DNA from: Cellulomonas gelida
Lineage (GTDB): Bacteria > Actinomycetota > Actinomycetes > Actinomycetales > Cellulomonadaceae
Length of the DNA: 64,000 nucleotides
Direction of reading: 5' to 3'
Assembly: GCF_006538725.1 (NCBI RefSeq)
Contig: NZ_BJLQ01000007.1
Span: 1-64,000 of the forward strand
The translations under genes and the position numbers were made by a program. How positions within the stretch are numbered: the first letter of the stretch is position 1; the number at the start of each line of letters is the position of its first letter. Shown here in pieces: positions 1 through 8,541 of the stretch. The notes below the pieces were generated by a model that saw nothing but the letters and a program-made list of their open reading frames with translations, did no database searches and was not told the DNA's origin.

Positions 1-131
1 TTGTCGCCACCACCGGCGTCGGGGGTCTTGTCGCCGCTGTCCCCGCCGTCGCTGCTGCAGGCCGCGAGGCCCAGCGCGAGAACTGCCACCGTTGCGGCGA
101 TCCCGCGGGCCCGGAACTTCTTGCTGACCAT
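1..131 (-). CDS. Sugar-binding lipoprotein of an ABC importer, N-terminal fragment
   Basis: Only the first 43 codons are in the window; the gene continues leftward beyond position 1. The protein starts with basic residues (MVSKKFRARG), a hydrophobic stretch and a lipobox ending at Cys25 (LGLAAC), followed by a Ser/Gly/Asp-rich linker. This is the usual N-terminus of an actinobacterial extracellular solute-binding lipoprotein. The ATG at 131 has a strong GGAGGAG ribosome site 7 nt upstream. Two LacI-type operators at 219-250, identical in style to those before araB and the GH43 genes, imply an arabinose or arabino-oligosaccharide ligand. The substrate is inferred from regulation and location, since the binding domain itself is not visible. 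Confidence 0.7.
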   Translation of the reverse strand, partial: MVSKKFRARGIAATVAVLALGLAACSSDGGDSGDKTPDAGGGD

Positions 132-218
132 GCTTTCTCCTCCTCGAGAAACCAGTCGTGCTGTGCACGTCTGCGGTGCCTGCACCGGCTCGGCCGCGAC
201 CATGCGACCGTGTCCGAT

Positions 219-250
219 GTGAGCGTTCACTTGGCGATGTTAACGCTCAC
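219..250. promoter_or_regulatory. Two LacI-type operators, 8 bp apart
   Basis: GTGAGCGTTCAC (219-230) and GTTAACGCTCAC (239-250) are two near-palindromic copies of the GTGAGCGYTMAC motif also found at 6040, 10227 and 34155. They lie just downstream of the candidate promoter for the lipoprotein gene, a position where bound repressor would block transcription. This is the only site in the window with two copies. Confidence 0.65.
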
Positions 251-259
251 ACGTGCTCA

Positions 260-288
260 TTCCTAGCGTCTTGGCGTTCTGTTACGAA
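260..288 (-). promoter_or_regulatory. Candidate sigma-70 promoter of the lipoprotein gene
   Basis: On the minus strand, TTCGTA (-35, 283-288) and TAGGAA (-10, 260-265) are separated by 17 bp. The paired operators begin 10 bp downstream. The match to consensus is weak, so the call rests mainly on its placement. Confidence 0.35.
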
Positions 289-452
289 CCTGTGACCCTG
301 CTCACTCGCACGAGTGAGCGTCGCACTGGTCCGATCGTGGGGGCCCCGCGCGCCGGGATCAAGCCCCCGCGGATCACCGTTGCGCAACACCGGTCTCGAT
401 TGTGCTGTGCACGGTCCCGGAGTGCCGGCACCGGCGCGGCAGCGGCGCGTCG

Positions 453-491
453 CAGGGGTGCAGGCACGCGCGACGCGTGCCTGCACCCCTG
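453..491 (-). terminator. Intrinsic terminator of the three-LamG GH43 gene
   Basis: A perfect 18-bp inverted repeat (453-470 and 474-491, starting CAGGGGTGCAGG) has a 3-nt loop and lies 22 bp beyond the GH43 stop codon at 514. There is no long T tract, which is common for actinobacterial terminators. Confidence 0.75.
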
Positions 492-513
492 TCGTCGGGC
501 TACGAGGACCGGG

Positions 514-3500
514 TCAGCCGATCTTCAGCGCCCTCGTGGCGGTCGAGCTGAGCACCGTGGTGGTCGACTGGAACGTCGCCCGGACCTGGTACGAGCCCTT
601 CGCACGGACCGGCAGCACGACCGAGTAGCGGCCCTTGACCAGCGACACGGTCCTGGTCGACACGGTCTTGCCGTTCTTCAGCACCGCGACCTTGACCTTC
701 CCCGCGACCGGGGTGACCCCCTTGGCGGTCACGGCGCCGGTCGCCTTGATGCCGGTCGAGACCCTCGCCGCCGCGACCGTCGTCGTCGACACCGCACGCC
801 CGACCTTCACGGTCACGGTCCGGGACGAGGGCTCGATCGTCGTCGTCCCGAGGTAGGCGACCGTGAACCGGTAGGTGCCCGGCTTGAGCGTGGTCGGCAG
901 GCTGACGACGGCCTTGCCGTTCGTCACGGTTCCGTACCGCACGGACCCGCCCGCGACGTTCGAGACCCGGACCCTGCCGGCCGTGGCCTTCGAACCGACC
1001 GCCGACGTCACGGTCACGCTCACCGTGCCGCCCGAGCCGTACCGCACCGTCGAGACCTTCGCGGTCGTCGCGGACGTCGCCCGCAGGACCTTCACGGTCA
1101 GCGCCGCCGCCGAGGCCGCGACCTCGCCCGACCCCAGGTACTGGGCCGAGAACCGGTGCGAACCCGGTGCGACCGACTTCGGCAGGGCGAACGTCGCCGT
1201 GCCGCCGCTGAGCGTCGCGGTGCGCACGGACGAGTCGAACGCGTCCGTGAGACGCACCGTGCCCGTCGGGAGCACCGTCGCGCCCGGGACCGAGGTGACC
1301 CGCACCGTGACGGTGCCACCCGTCCCGTGCCGGACCGTGCCCGCGCTGACCGCGGTCGACGAGGACGCCTTGCCCACCTCGACGGTCTGCGCCGCGGCCG
1401 TCGCCGGCTCGGTGTCGTCGTCGCCGAGGTACGCCACGACGAGCGTGTGGCTGCCCACGGCGAGCGTCGCCGGGAGCGGCACCTGGGCCGTGCCCGACGC
1501 GTCGAGCGTCGCGGAGGCGACGACGTCCGCACCTGCACGGACCTCGACCGTCCCGGTGGGCGTCGGCCCCTCGGAGGCGACCGTCACCCCGACCGTCCCC
1601 GCGGTGCCGTACGTGAGCGTCGGCCACGTCGCCGTCACCGTCGCAGGGAACGGCTCGTCGCCGAGCCGGTGCGCGCTCGCGTAGATCCGCACGTTGTCGA
1701 TCAGGCCCGTGAAGTACTCGCCCGCGACCCAGTTGCCCTTGCCGATCTGCAGCACGCCGCCCGACGCACCCAGGATCGAGCTCAGCGCCCGTCCCGTGGT
1801 GTTCGAGGCCACGAGCTGGCCGTCGACGAAGAGCTTGCCGGACGTGCCCTTGACGACCAGGTCCACGTGGCGCCAGCCGTCGGCGAGCCCGCTCGCCGCG
1901 AGGTTGCCGCTCGAGTCACGCGTCCCGTTGTTGTCGTACCGCTCGACGAGGAGGCTCGTGGGCAGGTCGATGAAGCCCAGGTAGTGCTCGTTCTGGTACG
2001 TCTGCGTCGCCGCGCTCGGCGCCGCGAACACCGACCAGCCCTTGTTGGCCGAGCCGGCCGCCGGCTTCGAGTCGTACGAGATCGTGACCTCGTCCAGGCC
2101 CTTGAGCAGCGGGGTCCCGTCCTTCTTGGTCACGTCCAGCCAGTTGCCGGACGACAGGCTCGCGGCCTTCGTCCCGTCCCGGCCGTCGGCGAGCGTGAGC
2201 GTGCCCTTGACCGCGGCCCGCGCGACGCCGCCGGAGAGGCCGGTCGTGGCGTCGTCGAACGTGAGCTCGGCGAGCAGGTCGGCGCCCTCACCCTCGACCA
2301 CGAGCGCGGCACGTGCCGCCTTCAGTGCGGCGAGCGTGTCGTCGACGTCGGTCTGCGACGCCGGGTCGGCCGCGACGGCCTGGGCCGTGGCGAGCGCCGA
2401 CGCGAAGGTCGCCCACGTCGCTGCGGTGAAGTCGGCCGCGACGAGCCCGGCCGCCGAGGCGATCGCCTGGTCGAGGAGGTAGGTGACGGGCGCGTCCGGG
2501 TTCTGAGGGTCGAGCACCGGCAGCTGACCGGTCGTGCCGAGCGTCGCCTTCTGCAGCGCCGCGAGCTCCGAGGCCGTGATCGGCAGGATCGTGCCGTGGC
2601 GGGTCTTGAGCGCACCGAACGTGATGTCGCTCGCGAGCGACCAGTCCGCCGCCGACGTGCTGCCGATGTCGCTCGTGCGGAACGGCAGGTAGCCCTTGCC
2701 CTGCGCGTACTGGTCGGCCATCAGGCCGTACAGCGGCGTGAGGGGGTCGACCCGGTCGTCCTCGTTGTACTCGAAGAGCTCAGGGCCCTCGAGGTACGCG
2801 CCCGAGTACGCGCTGGTGCCGAGGATCCCGGCCAGCGTGCCCACGACCGACCAGTGGTCGTCGTCGACGTAGGCGGGCGCCGTGGCGGCCGTCGTCACCG
2901 CGTACAGGTCCTTCGAGCGCTCGATCGTGATCTGGCCGTCGGCGGAGGCACGGTAGTACCAGTCGCCGACCTTGATCATGGTCGTGTCGATGATCGAGTG
3001 CTGGCGGTCGATCCACTTCACCGGGTCGGTGAAGGTCACGAAGTCGCGCGTCGTCGAGTAGTACATGTTCGTGCGGTCGCCGAGGTCGTTCGAGACGTCC
3101 GAGCCCGTGGCCCAGAACACGACCCACTGCTGCTCGACGTCGTCCCAGATCGCCTCCGGGGCCCACGCCATGCCGGCGCCGGGGATGCCCGACGCGACGT
3201 CGACGAGCCGCGGCTCGGTCCACTGCACCAGGTCGTGGGACTCCCACACCACGAGCTTGAGCGACCCGGTGGTCGTGGCAGCGGCGCTGCCCCACCCCCC
3301 GCGGTAGTAGATGCTCAGGTCCGTGGCGATCAGGTAGAACGTGTCGCCCTGCGGCGAGCGCACCAGGTACGGGTCACGCACGCCCTTGTCGCCCGCGTTC
3401 CACTCCAGGACGGGGTTGCCGTTCGCGCGCGTGTCCGTCCACGTCTTGCCGTCGGGGCTCGTCGAGAAGTAGATCTGCTCGTCCGTGCGGCTGCCCTCGG

Positions 3501-5922
3501 AGCCCGTGAAGTACGCGAAGACGTAGTCGGTGGTCGCGGGCGCGGCGACGGCCTGGCGGACCTCCGCCGTGAAGTCGCGCGTGAGCGTGCCCGCGTGGGC
3601 CGTCAGCGTGACGGTCGTCGCCGCGGCGGGCCGCGTGACGACACCGGGGGCGACGGAACCGCCGCTCTCGGAGACGACCGCGGGGTGCGACGACGTCCAC
3701 GTGATCGGGAGGTCGTACGCGCCCTCGGTCGGCAGCGTGAGGTTCGTGCGCACGTCCGAGAGCCCGACCAGGGAGATCTCCTCGAGCGTGCGCTGTGCGC
3801 GCTGCTCGATCGTGAGCGGTGCCGAGATGGTCGCCGTGACCGCCCGCGTCACGGTCATGCCCCGCAGCACGACGCCGGCCGTCAGCGCGGCCGTCGTCGC
3901 GGGAGCGCCCGGCTCGGGACGCGTCACTGTGGCCGTACGGCCGTCCGCGCCGACGACGACGTCGTCGGACGCCGAGGTCCACGTGACGAGCGGGCCACCG
4001 GGCAGGGTGTACGTGTCCTCGGTGACCGCCAGCGTCGCGGGGATCGCGGCGATCGCGGCCTGCGCGAGCTGCGCCTCGACCTGTGCGGCGCTCAGCGCCG
4101 CACCCCGGACCTGCAGGTTGTCCAGGAGCCCGGTGAAGTACTCGCCGTTGACCCAGTTGGCCTTGCCGACCTGCACCACGCCGCCGGACGCGCCGAGGAT
4201 CGCGGACAGGAGCGGGCCCGCCTCGTTGCTCGCGACGAGCTGACCGTCGACGTACAGCGCGCCCTGCATGCCGTCGAGCACGAGGTCCACGTGCTTCCAG
4301 CCGGCCGTGACGGTGCCGGCCGGGGCGTTGAGGTTTCCGGTCGAGATGCGCGCGCCCGCGTTGTTGTAGCGCTCGACCCCGAGGCTCGTCGCCTTGTCCA
4401 TGAAGCCGACGTAGTGCTCGTTCTGGTAGGTCTGCGTCGCGGTGCTGGGCGCCGCGAAGAACAGCCAGCCGACGTTGCCGGAGGCGTCCGGACGCGAGTC
4501 GTACGAGATCGTCACCGTGTCACGACCCGCCAGCAGCGGCGTCCCGTCGTCCTTCGTGAGGTTGAGCCAGCCGCCGCTGCTGAGGCGCACGGCCTGGGTC
4601 CCGTCGGCACCGTCCTCGAGCGTGAGCTCGCCGTTCACCGTGGCCTTCGCCCCGGCTCCGGTCAGGCCCGAGGTCGCGTCGTCGAACGACAGGTCCGCGA
4701 CGAGCGAGGCGCCGGCGAGCGAGACGAGTGCGAGGTTCGCGTCGCGCAGCGCCTGCAGTGCCGCGTCGACCTGGGCCTGCGTCGCTGCCGCGTCGTCGGC
4801 GACGGTCTGCGCCGCCGTGACGGCGTCGGCGAACGGCGTCCAGGACTGCTCGGTGAAGTCGGCCGCGACCAGTGCGTCCGCGGCTGCGAGCGCCGCGTCC
4901 AGCGCCGTGGTGTCGGCCAGCGCCAGGACGGTCACGGGGAACGCGCGGGTCGCGGTGTGCGCGCCGACCGTGAGCGTGGCCGTGAGGGTGGCCGTGCCCG
5001 CGGTGGCGCCGCGGGTCACCGTGCCGTCGTCCCCGACGACGTCCGGGTCGGACGACGACCAGGTGACGGTCGCGCCGTGCGAGGCGGTGGACGGGAGCGT
5101 CAGGTCGGCCGCGACCGCGTCGGCGCCGGCGAGCGTGAGCGCCTTGGCGGCCGCCGTCACGGCGACCTCGTCGCTGCTCACGGCCCGGCTGCGGACCTGC
5201 AGGTTGTCGATCAGGCCCGCGAAGTACTCGCCGGCCTCCCAGTTGCCCTTGCCGATCTGGAAGACGCCGCCGGACGCACCGACCACCGCGCTCAGGAGCT
5301 TGCCCGTGGTGTTCGTCGCGACCGCGGTGCCGTCGACGAAGAGCATGCCGGACGTGCCGTCGAGCACGAGGTCGACGTGGCGCCAGCCGGCGGCCACGGT
5401 CCCCGCGTTGAGGTTGCCGGTCGAGTCGCGTCCCGCCGTGTTGGCGTACCGCTCGACGACCAGGCTCGTGGCCTTGTCGATCACGCCGAGGTACTTCTCC
5501 GTGGCGTAGGTCTGCGTCGCGGCGTTCGGAGCCGCGAAGACGGTCCAGCCCTTGTTCGCCGAGCTGTTCGTCGGCAGCGAGTCGTACGAGATGGTGACGG
5601 TCTCGAGCCCGGCGAGCAGCGGCGAGCCGTCCTCCTTGGTCAGGCTCAGCCAGTTCCCGACGGACAGGCGCGCGGCCTTACCGTCGACGCCGTCGTCGAG
5701 CGTCAGCGCGCCGTTGACGGTGGCGCGTGCGCCCGCGCCGGTCAGGCCCGTCGTCGCGTCGTCGAAGGTCAGGTTCGCGATGAGCGCGTCCGTCCCCTCG
5801 TCGGCCGACGCGACTGCGGGCAGCGCCGTCGGCACCGCCAGCGCGAGCGTGACGGCCGCGGCGACCGTCATTCCTCGGCGCGAGCGCGCCGTCCTGCCGT
5901 TCGTGCTCACCCTTGAGCTCAT
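514..5922 (-). CDS. Secreted GH43-type arabinosidase with three LamG modules and Ig repeats
   Basis: The 1802-residue exported protein probably attacks arabinan side chains. The ATG at 5922 is chosen because a signal peptide follows at once (MTVAAAVTLALAVPT near residue 18, AXA-type cleavage near 38). Module order by rough residue: LamG 45-245, Ig-like 272-331, FIVAR-like helical repeat 338-398, LamG 408-606, two Ig-like 625-790, five-bladed-propeller GH43-like domain 795-1128, second FIVAR-like 1148-1205, LamG 1213-1415, then about four Ig-like repeats to the C-terminus. The propeller shows motifs GVRDPYLV, MAWAPEAIWD, IDTTMI and LEGPELF, which supply the acidic residues expected of GH43, though I cannot assign each one safely. 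No LPXTG or S-layer anchor is seen. A LacI-type operator lies 118 bp upstream. The exact substrate is inferred from the locus. Confidence 0.8.
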   Translation of the reverse strand: MSSRVSTNGRTARSRRGMTVAAAVTLALAVPTALPAVASADEGTDALIANLTFDDATTGLTGAGARATVNGALTLDDGVDGKAARLSVGNWLSLTKEDGSPLLAGLETVTISYDSLPTNSSANKGWTVFAAPNAATQTYATEKYLGVIDKATSLVVERYANTAGRDSTGNLNAGTVAAGWRHVDLVLDGTSGMLFVDGTAVATNTTGKLLSAVVGASGGVFQIGKGNWEAGEYFAGLIDNLQVRSRAVSSDEVAVTAAAKALTLAGADAVAADLTLPSTASHGATVTWSSSDPDVVGDDGTVTRGATAGTATLTATLTVGAHTATRAFPVTVLALADTTALDAALAAADALVAADFTEQSWTPFADAVTAAQTVADDAAATQAQVDAALQALRDANLALVSLAGASLVADLSFDDATSGLTGAGAKATVNGELTLEDGADGTQAVRLSSGGWLNLTKDDGTPLLAGRDTVTISYDSRPDASGNVGWLFFAAPSTATQTYQNEHYVGFMDKATSLGVERYNNAGARISTGNLNAPAGTVTAGWKHVDLVLDGMQGALYVDGQLVASNEAGPLLSAILGASGGVVQVGKANWVNGEYFTGLLDNLQVRGAALSAAQVEAQLAQAAIAAIPATLAVTEDTYTLPGGPLVTWTSASDDVVVGADGRTATVTRPEPGAPATTAALTAGVVLRGMTVTRAVTATISAPLTIEQRAQRTLEEISLVGLSDVRTNLTLPTEGAYDLPITWTSSHPAVVSESGGSVAPGVVTRPAAATTVTLTAHAGTLTRDFTAEVRQAVAAPATTDYVFAYFTGSEGSRTDEQIYFSTSPDGKTWTDTRANGNPVLEWNAGDKGVRDPYLVRSPQGDTFYLIATDLSIYYRGGWGSAAATTTGSLKLVVWESHDLVQWTEPRLVDVASGIPGAGMAWAPEAIWDDVEQQWVVFWATGSDVSNDLGDRTNMYYSTTRDFVTFTDPVKWIDRQHSIIDTTMIKVGDWYYRASADGQITIERSKDLYAVTTAATAPAYVDDDHWSVVGTLAGILGTSAYSGAYLEGPELFEYNEDDRVDPLTPLYGLMADQYAQGKGYLPFRTSDIGSTSAADWSLASDITFGALKTRHGTILPITASELAALQKATLGTTGQLPVLDPQNPDAPVTYLLDQAIASAAGLVAADFTAATWATFASALATAQAVAADPASQTDVDDTLAALKAARAALVVEGEGADLLAELTFDDATTGLSGGVARAAVKGTLTLADGRDGTKAASLSSGNWLDVTKKDGTPLLKGLDEVTISYDSKPAAGSANKGWSVFAAPSAATQTYQNEHYLGFIDLPTSLLVERYDNNGTRDSSGNLAASGLADGWRHVDLVVKGTSGKLFVDGQLVASNTTGRALSSILGASGGVLQIGKGNWVAGEYFTGLIDNVRIYASAHRLGDEPFPATVTATWPTLTYGTAGTVGVTVASEGPTPTGTVEVRAGADVVASATLDASGTAQVPLPATLAVGSHTLVVAYLGDDDTEPATAAAQTVEVGKASSSTAVSAGTVRHGTGGTVTVRVTSVPGATVLPTGTVRLTDAFDSSVRTATLSGGTATFALPKSVAPGSHRFSAQYLGSGEVAASAAALTVKVLRATSATTAKVSTVRYGSGGTVSVTVTSAVGSKATAGRVRVSNVAGGSVRYGTVTNGKAVVSLPTTLKPGTYRFTVAYLGTTTIEPSSRTVTVKVGRAVSTTTVAAARVSTGIKATGAVTAKGVTPVAGKVKVAVLKNGKTVSTRTVSLVKGRYSVVLPVRAKGSYQVRATFQSTTTVLSSTATRALKIG

Positions 5923-6039
5923 TCGTGGATCCCGTTCCTTCGTGAAGTCGGAACCTGCGTGAGGCGCGCGGGCACCGCGCTGCTGCGTCTGGTCGTCGAG
6001 CGTCCGACGGCGGTGTCGGAGGTCTCGGACGCGGTGCGT

Positions 6040-6051
6040 GTTAGCGCTCAC
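6040..6051. promoter_or_regulatory. LacI-type operator upstream of the GH43 gene
   Basis: GTTAGCGCTCAC is a copy of the motif found at 219, 239, 10227 and 34155. It lies just downstream of the candidate -10 at 6065-6070, a repressing position. Confidence 0.65.
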
Positions 6052-6064
6052 ATCTGGTGGCGCG

Positions 6065-6094
6065 ACCATAGCCCAGGGCTCTCGACGCTGGCAA
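6065..6094 (-). promoter_or_regulatory. Candidate promoter of the three-LamG GH43 gene
   Basis: On the minus strand, TTGCCA (-35, 6089-6094) and TATGGT (-10, 6065-6070) are 18 bp apart. The predicted start near 6058 puts the operator at 6040-6051 at about +7 to +18 and leaves a 136-nt leader before the ATG at 5922. Confidence 0.5.
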
Positions 6095-6174
6095 CGAAGT
6101 CACCCGACATGCGTACCGACGACACGATCGGGGGCACGCCCGCGCAGGTCAGAGCCCTGCATGCGGGCAAGACG

Positions 6175-6208
6175 AGGCCCCGACCGCTGACGGGAGCGGT
6201 CGGGGCCT
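6175..6208 (-). terminator. Terminator of the araBDA operon
   Basis: A perfect 14-bp stem (AGGCCCCGACCGCT at 6175-6188 with its complement at 6195-6208) and a 6-nt loop lie 30 bp beyond the araA stop codon. It also insulates the GH43 promoter at 6065-6094. Confidence 0.75.
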
Positions 6209-6237
6209 TGCGACGACGGGGTCCGGGTGGGTCGGAC

Positions 6238-7746
6238 TCAGAACCCCTGCGCCAGGCGGTGGTACGCCTGGTTCCAGCGCACCTGGTCGCGGAAGCCGCG
6301 CCGCGTGGTGCTCTCGTCGATCACGAGCAGTTCGGTCCCGGACAGGTCGGCGAAGATCTCGAACGCCTCCACGCCGGCCGCGGTCGACAGGACGGTGTGG
6401 TGCGCGCCGCCCGCCGTGAGCCAGGCCTCGGTGCTCGTCGCGAAGTCCGGACGCGGCTTCCACACCGCACGCGCGACGGGCAGGTGCGGCAGCGACGCGC
6501 GCGGCGGGACCACGTCGACGACGTTCGCCGTCAGGCGGAACCGCTCACGCATGTCCGCGAGCGAGACGACGACGCCGACCCCCGGGTCCGCGTCGAACAC
6601 CATGCGGACCGGGTCCTCCTTGCCGCCGATGCCGAGCGGGTGGATCTCCACGCGCGGCGTCGAGGTCGTCAGCGACGGGCAGATCTCCAGCATGTGCGCG
6701 CCGAGGATCAGCTCGTCGCCCGGCGTCAGGTCGTACGTGTAGTCCTCCATGAGCGACGCGCCGCCGGGCAGGCCCTCGCCCATGACCTTCGCGGCGCGCA
6801 CCAGCACGGCCGTCTTCCAGTCGCCCTCGGCACCGAACCCATAGCCCTTGGACATGAGGCGCTGCACGGCGATGCCCGGGAGCTGACGCAGGTCGCCCAG
6901 GTCCTCGAAGTTCGTCGTGAACGCCCGAGCACCCAGCGACGACAGCAGCGTCTCGAGCGCGACCTCCTGCTTGGCCGCGTAGCGCAGCGACTCGTGCCGC
7001 TCACCGCCGACGCGCAGCTCGGGGGCCACGTCGTACAGCTCCTCGTACTCCTTGACGACCAGGTCCACGTCGGAGTCGGCCACCTGGGCGATCGCCGCGA
7101 CGAGGTCGTTGACGCCCCACGTGTTGACCGAGACGCCGAACCGCACCTCCGCCTCGGTCTTGTCGCCCTCGGTCACCGCGACGTTGCGCATGTTGTCGCC
7201 GAACCGGGCGAGCCGCAGCGACTGCGTGGCCGCCCGGCCCGCCGACGCGCGCACCCACGTGCCCACGCGACGCGCGACCGCCGGGTTGCTCACGTGACCC
7301 GAGACCGTGGTGCGCGTGACGCCCATGCGCGACGCGATGTACGCGTACTCGCGATCGCCGTGCGCGGCCTGGTTGAGGTTCATGAAGTCGAAGTCGATCG
7401 AGTCCCACGGGAGCTCGACGTTCGCCTGCGTGTGCAGGTGCAGCAGCGGCTTGTCGAGCACGGACAGGCCGTGGATCCACATCTTGGCCGGGCTGAAGGT
7501 GTGCATCCACGTGATGACACCGAGGACGCGGTCGTCGGAGTTCGCGTCGAGCATCGCGCGGCGGATCGAGTCGGAGTCCTTCAGGACCGGCTTCCACACG
7601 ACCGTCGCGGGCACGTCGGCACTGGCGTCGAGCAGGCGCGCGACCTCCTGCGACTGCTCAGCCACCTGGCGCAGGGTCTCCTCGCCGTACAGGTCCTGGC
7701 TCCCGGTGAAGAACCAGACCTCACGGTCGGCGTAGGGCTTGCTCAC
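6238..7746 (-). CDS. araA: L-arabinose isomerase
   Basis: The enzyme converts L-arabinose to L-ribulose in the cytoplasm, first step of arabinose catabolism. The 502-residue length matches the family. Diagnostic segments include [15 protein letters not shown] at the N-terminus, [12 protein letters not shown], the metal-site segments [12 protein letters not shown] and [11 protein letters not shown], and [10 protein letters not shown] with the conserved His. The start is the GTG at 7746, preceded by GGAGGAGCAC; this GTG overlaps the araD stop codon (GTGA), so translation is coupled. The araA reading frame extends upstream without a stop, but only this GTG gives the family N-terminus. It is the last gene of araB-araD-araA and is followed by a strong terminator. 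Confidence 0.96.
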   Translation of the reverse strand: MSKPYADREVWFFTGSQDLYGEETLRQVAEQSQEVARLLDASADVPATVVWKPVLKDSDSIRRAMLDANSDDRVLGVITWMHTFSPAKMWIHGLSVLDKPLLHLHTQANVELPWDSIDFDFMNLNQAAHGDREYAYIASRMGVTRTTVSGHVSNPAVARRVGTWVRASAGRAATQSLRLARFGDNMRNVAVTEGDKTEAEVRFGVSVNTWGVNDLVAAIAQVADSDVDLVVKEYEELYDVAPELRVGGERHESLRYAAKQEVALETLLSSLGARAFTTNFEDLGDLRQLPGIAVQRLMSKGYGFGAEGDWKTAVLVRAAKVMGEGLPGGASLMEDYTYDLTPGDELILGAHMLEICPSLTTSTPRVEIHPLGIGGKEDPVRMVFDADPGVGVVVSLADMRERFRLTANVVDVVPPRASLPHLPVARAVWKPRPDFATSTEAWLTAGGAHHTVLSTAAGVEAFEIFADLSGTELLVIDESTTRRGFRDQVRWNQAYHRLAQGF

Positions 7747-8489
7747 GCGTGCTCCTCCTTGGTGGCCGTGGCGGCGGTGCCCTGGCCGTAGACGTTCTGG
7801 TACCTCGCGTAGAGCGAGTCGACGTGGTGCTGCTCGATGGGCAGCGGCTCGCCCAGCTGGCGAGAGACGTGGACGGTCCGGGCGACCTCTTCGACCATGA
7901 CCGCGGCCTTCACGGCCGCCTTGGCGTCCTTGCCGATCGTGAACGGGCCGTGGTTGCGCATGAGCACCGCGGGGCTGCGCGAGCCCTGCAGCGTCTCGAC
8001 GATGCCGCGGCCGATCGAGTCGTCGCCGATCAGCGCGAACGGGCCGATCGGGATGTCGCCGCCGAACTCGTCGGCCATCATCGTCAGCACGCACGGCACG
8101 GGCTCGGCCCGCGCGGCCCACGCGGTCGCGTACGTCGAGTGCGTGTGCACCACGCCGCCGACCTCGGGCATGTGCGTGTAGACGTACGCGTGCGCGGCGG
8201 TGTCCGACGACGGCGCGCGGTCGCCCTCGACGAGCGTGCCCTCGAGGTCGCACACGACCATCGCCTCGGGCGTCAGCTCGTCGTAGGTGACGCCCGACGG
8301 CTTGATGACCAGCAGGTCACGCGCGCTCGGGCCGGCGGGGTCGACGACCACGCGCTGCGAGACGTTGCCCGCGGTCCACACCACGAGCCCCCAGCGCGGG
8401 AGCTCGGCGTGCAGGCGTGCCACGACCTCACGCGTGCGCGCGACCTGCTCCTGCACGCTCGCGGGGTAGTCGGCCAGGGTCGTCGTCAT
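7743..8489 (-). CDS. araD: L-ribulose-5-phosphate 4-epimerase
   Basis: This 248-residue class II aldolase/epimerase interconverts L-ribulose 5-phosphate and D-xylulose 5-phosphate, feeding the pentose phosphate pathway. Visible motifs are the substrate loop TAGNVSQR near residue 40, the zinc-binding [10 protein letters not shown] segment, and [10 protein letters not shown]. The ATG at 8489 has an AGGAG site 8-9 nt upstream. It starts 52 bp after araB and overlaps araA by 4 nt. Related aldolases such as fuculose-phosphate aldolase share the fold, but the araB/araA neighbours settle the role. Confidence 0.95.
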   Translation of the reverse strand: MTTTLADYPASVQEQVARTREVVARLHAELPRWGLVVWTAGNVSQRVVVDPAGPSARDLLVIKPSGVTYDELTPEAMVVCDLEGTLVEGDRAPSSDTAAHAYVYTHMPEVGGVVHTHSTYATAWAARAEPVPCVLTMMADEFGGDIPIGPFALIGDDSIGRGIVETLQGSRSPAVLMRNHGPFTIGKDAKAAVKAAVMVEEVARTVHVSRQLGEPLPIEQHHVDSLYARYQNVYGQGTAATATKEEHA

Positions 8490-8541
8490 CGGGGGTGCTC
8501 CTGCTGTCGTCACGGTGAGGGTCGTCTCGGGCGGTGTCGGT

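Larger units (their letters stand above)
132..452. other. Intergenic control region of the partial sugar-binding gene
   Basis: This stretch separates the minus-strand terminator at 453-491 from the lipoprotein start at 131. It holds a candidate minus-strand promoter (260-288) and two operators (219-250). Between about 290 and 452 I see nothing further that I can support. Confidence 0.5.

Noticed and set aside
253..5916. A 1887-codon plus-strand open frame opposite the GH43 gene
   Set aside because: It is an antisense shadow of GC-rich codons: Arg-rich composition, no domain, no ribosome site. The minus strand encodes a signal peptide and clear modules.
5923..6237. Possible small gene between araA and the GH43 gene
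   Set aside because: The stretch is filled by a terminator, promoter and operator, and no frame has a ribosome site and plausible product.
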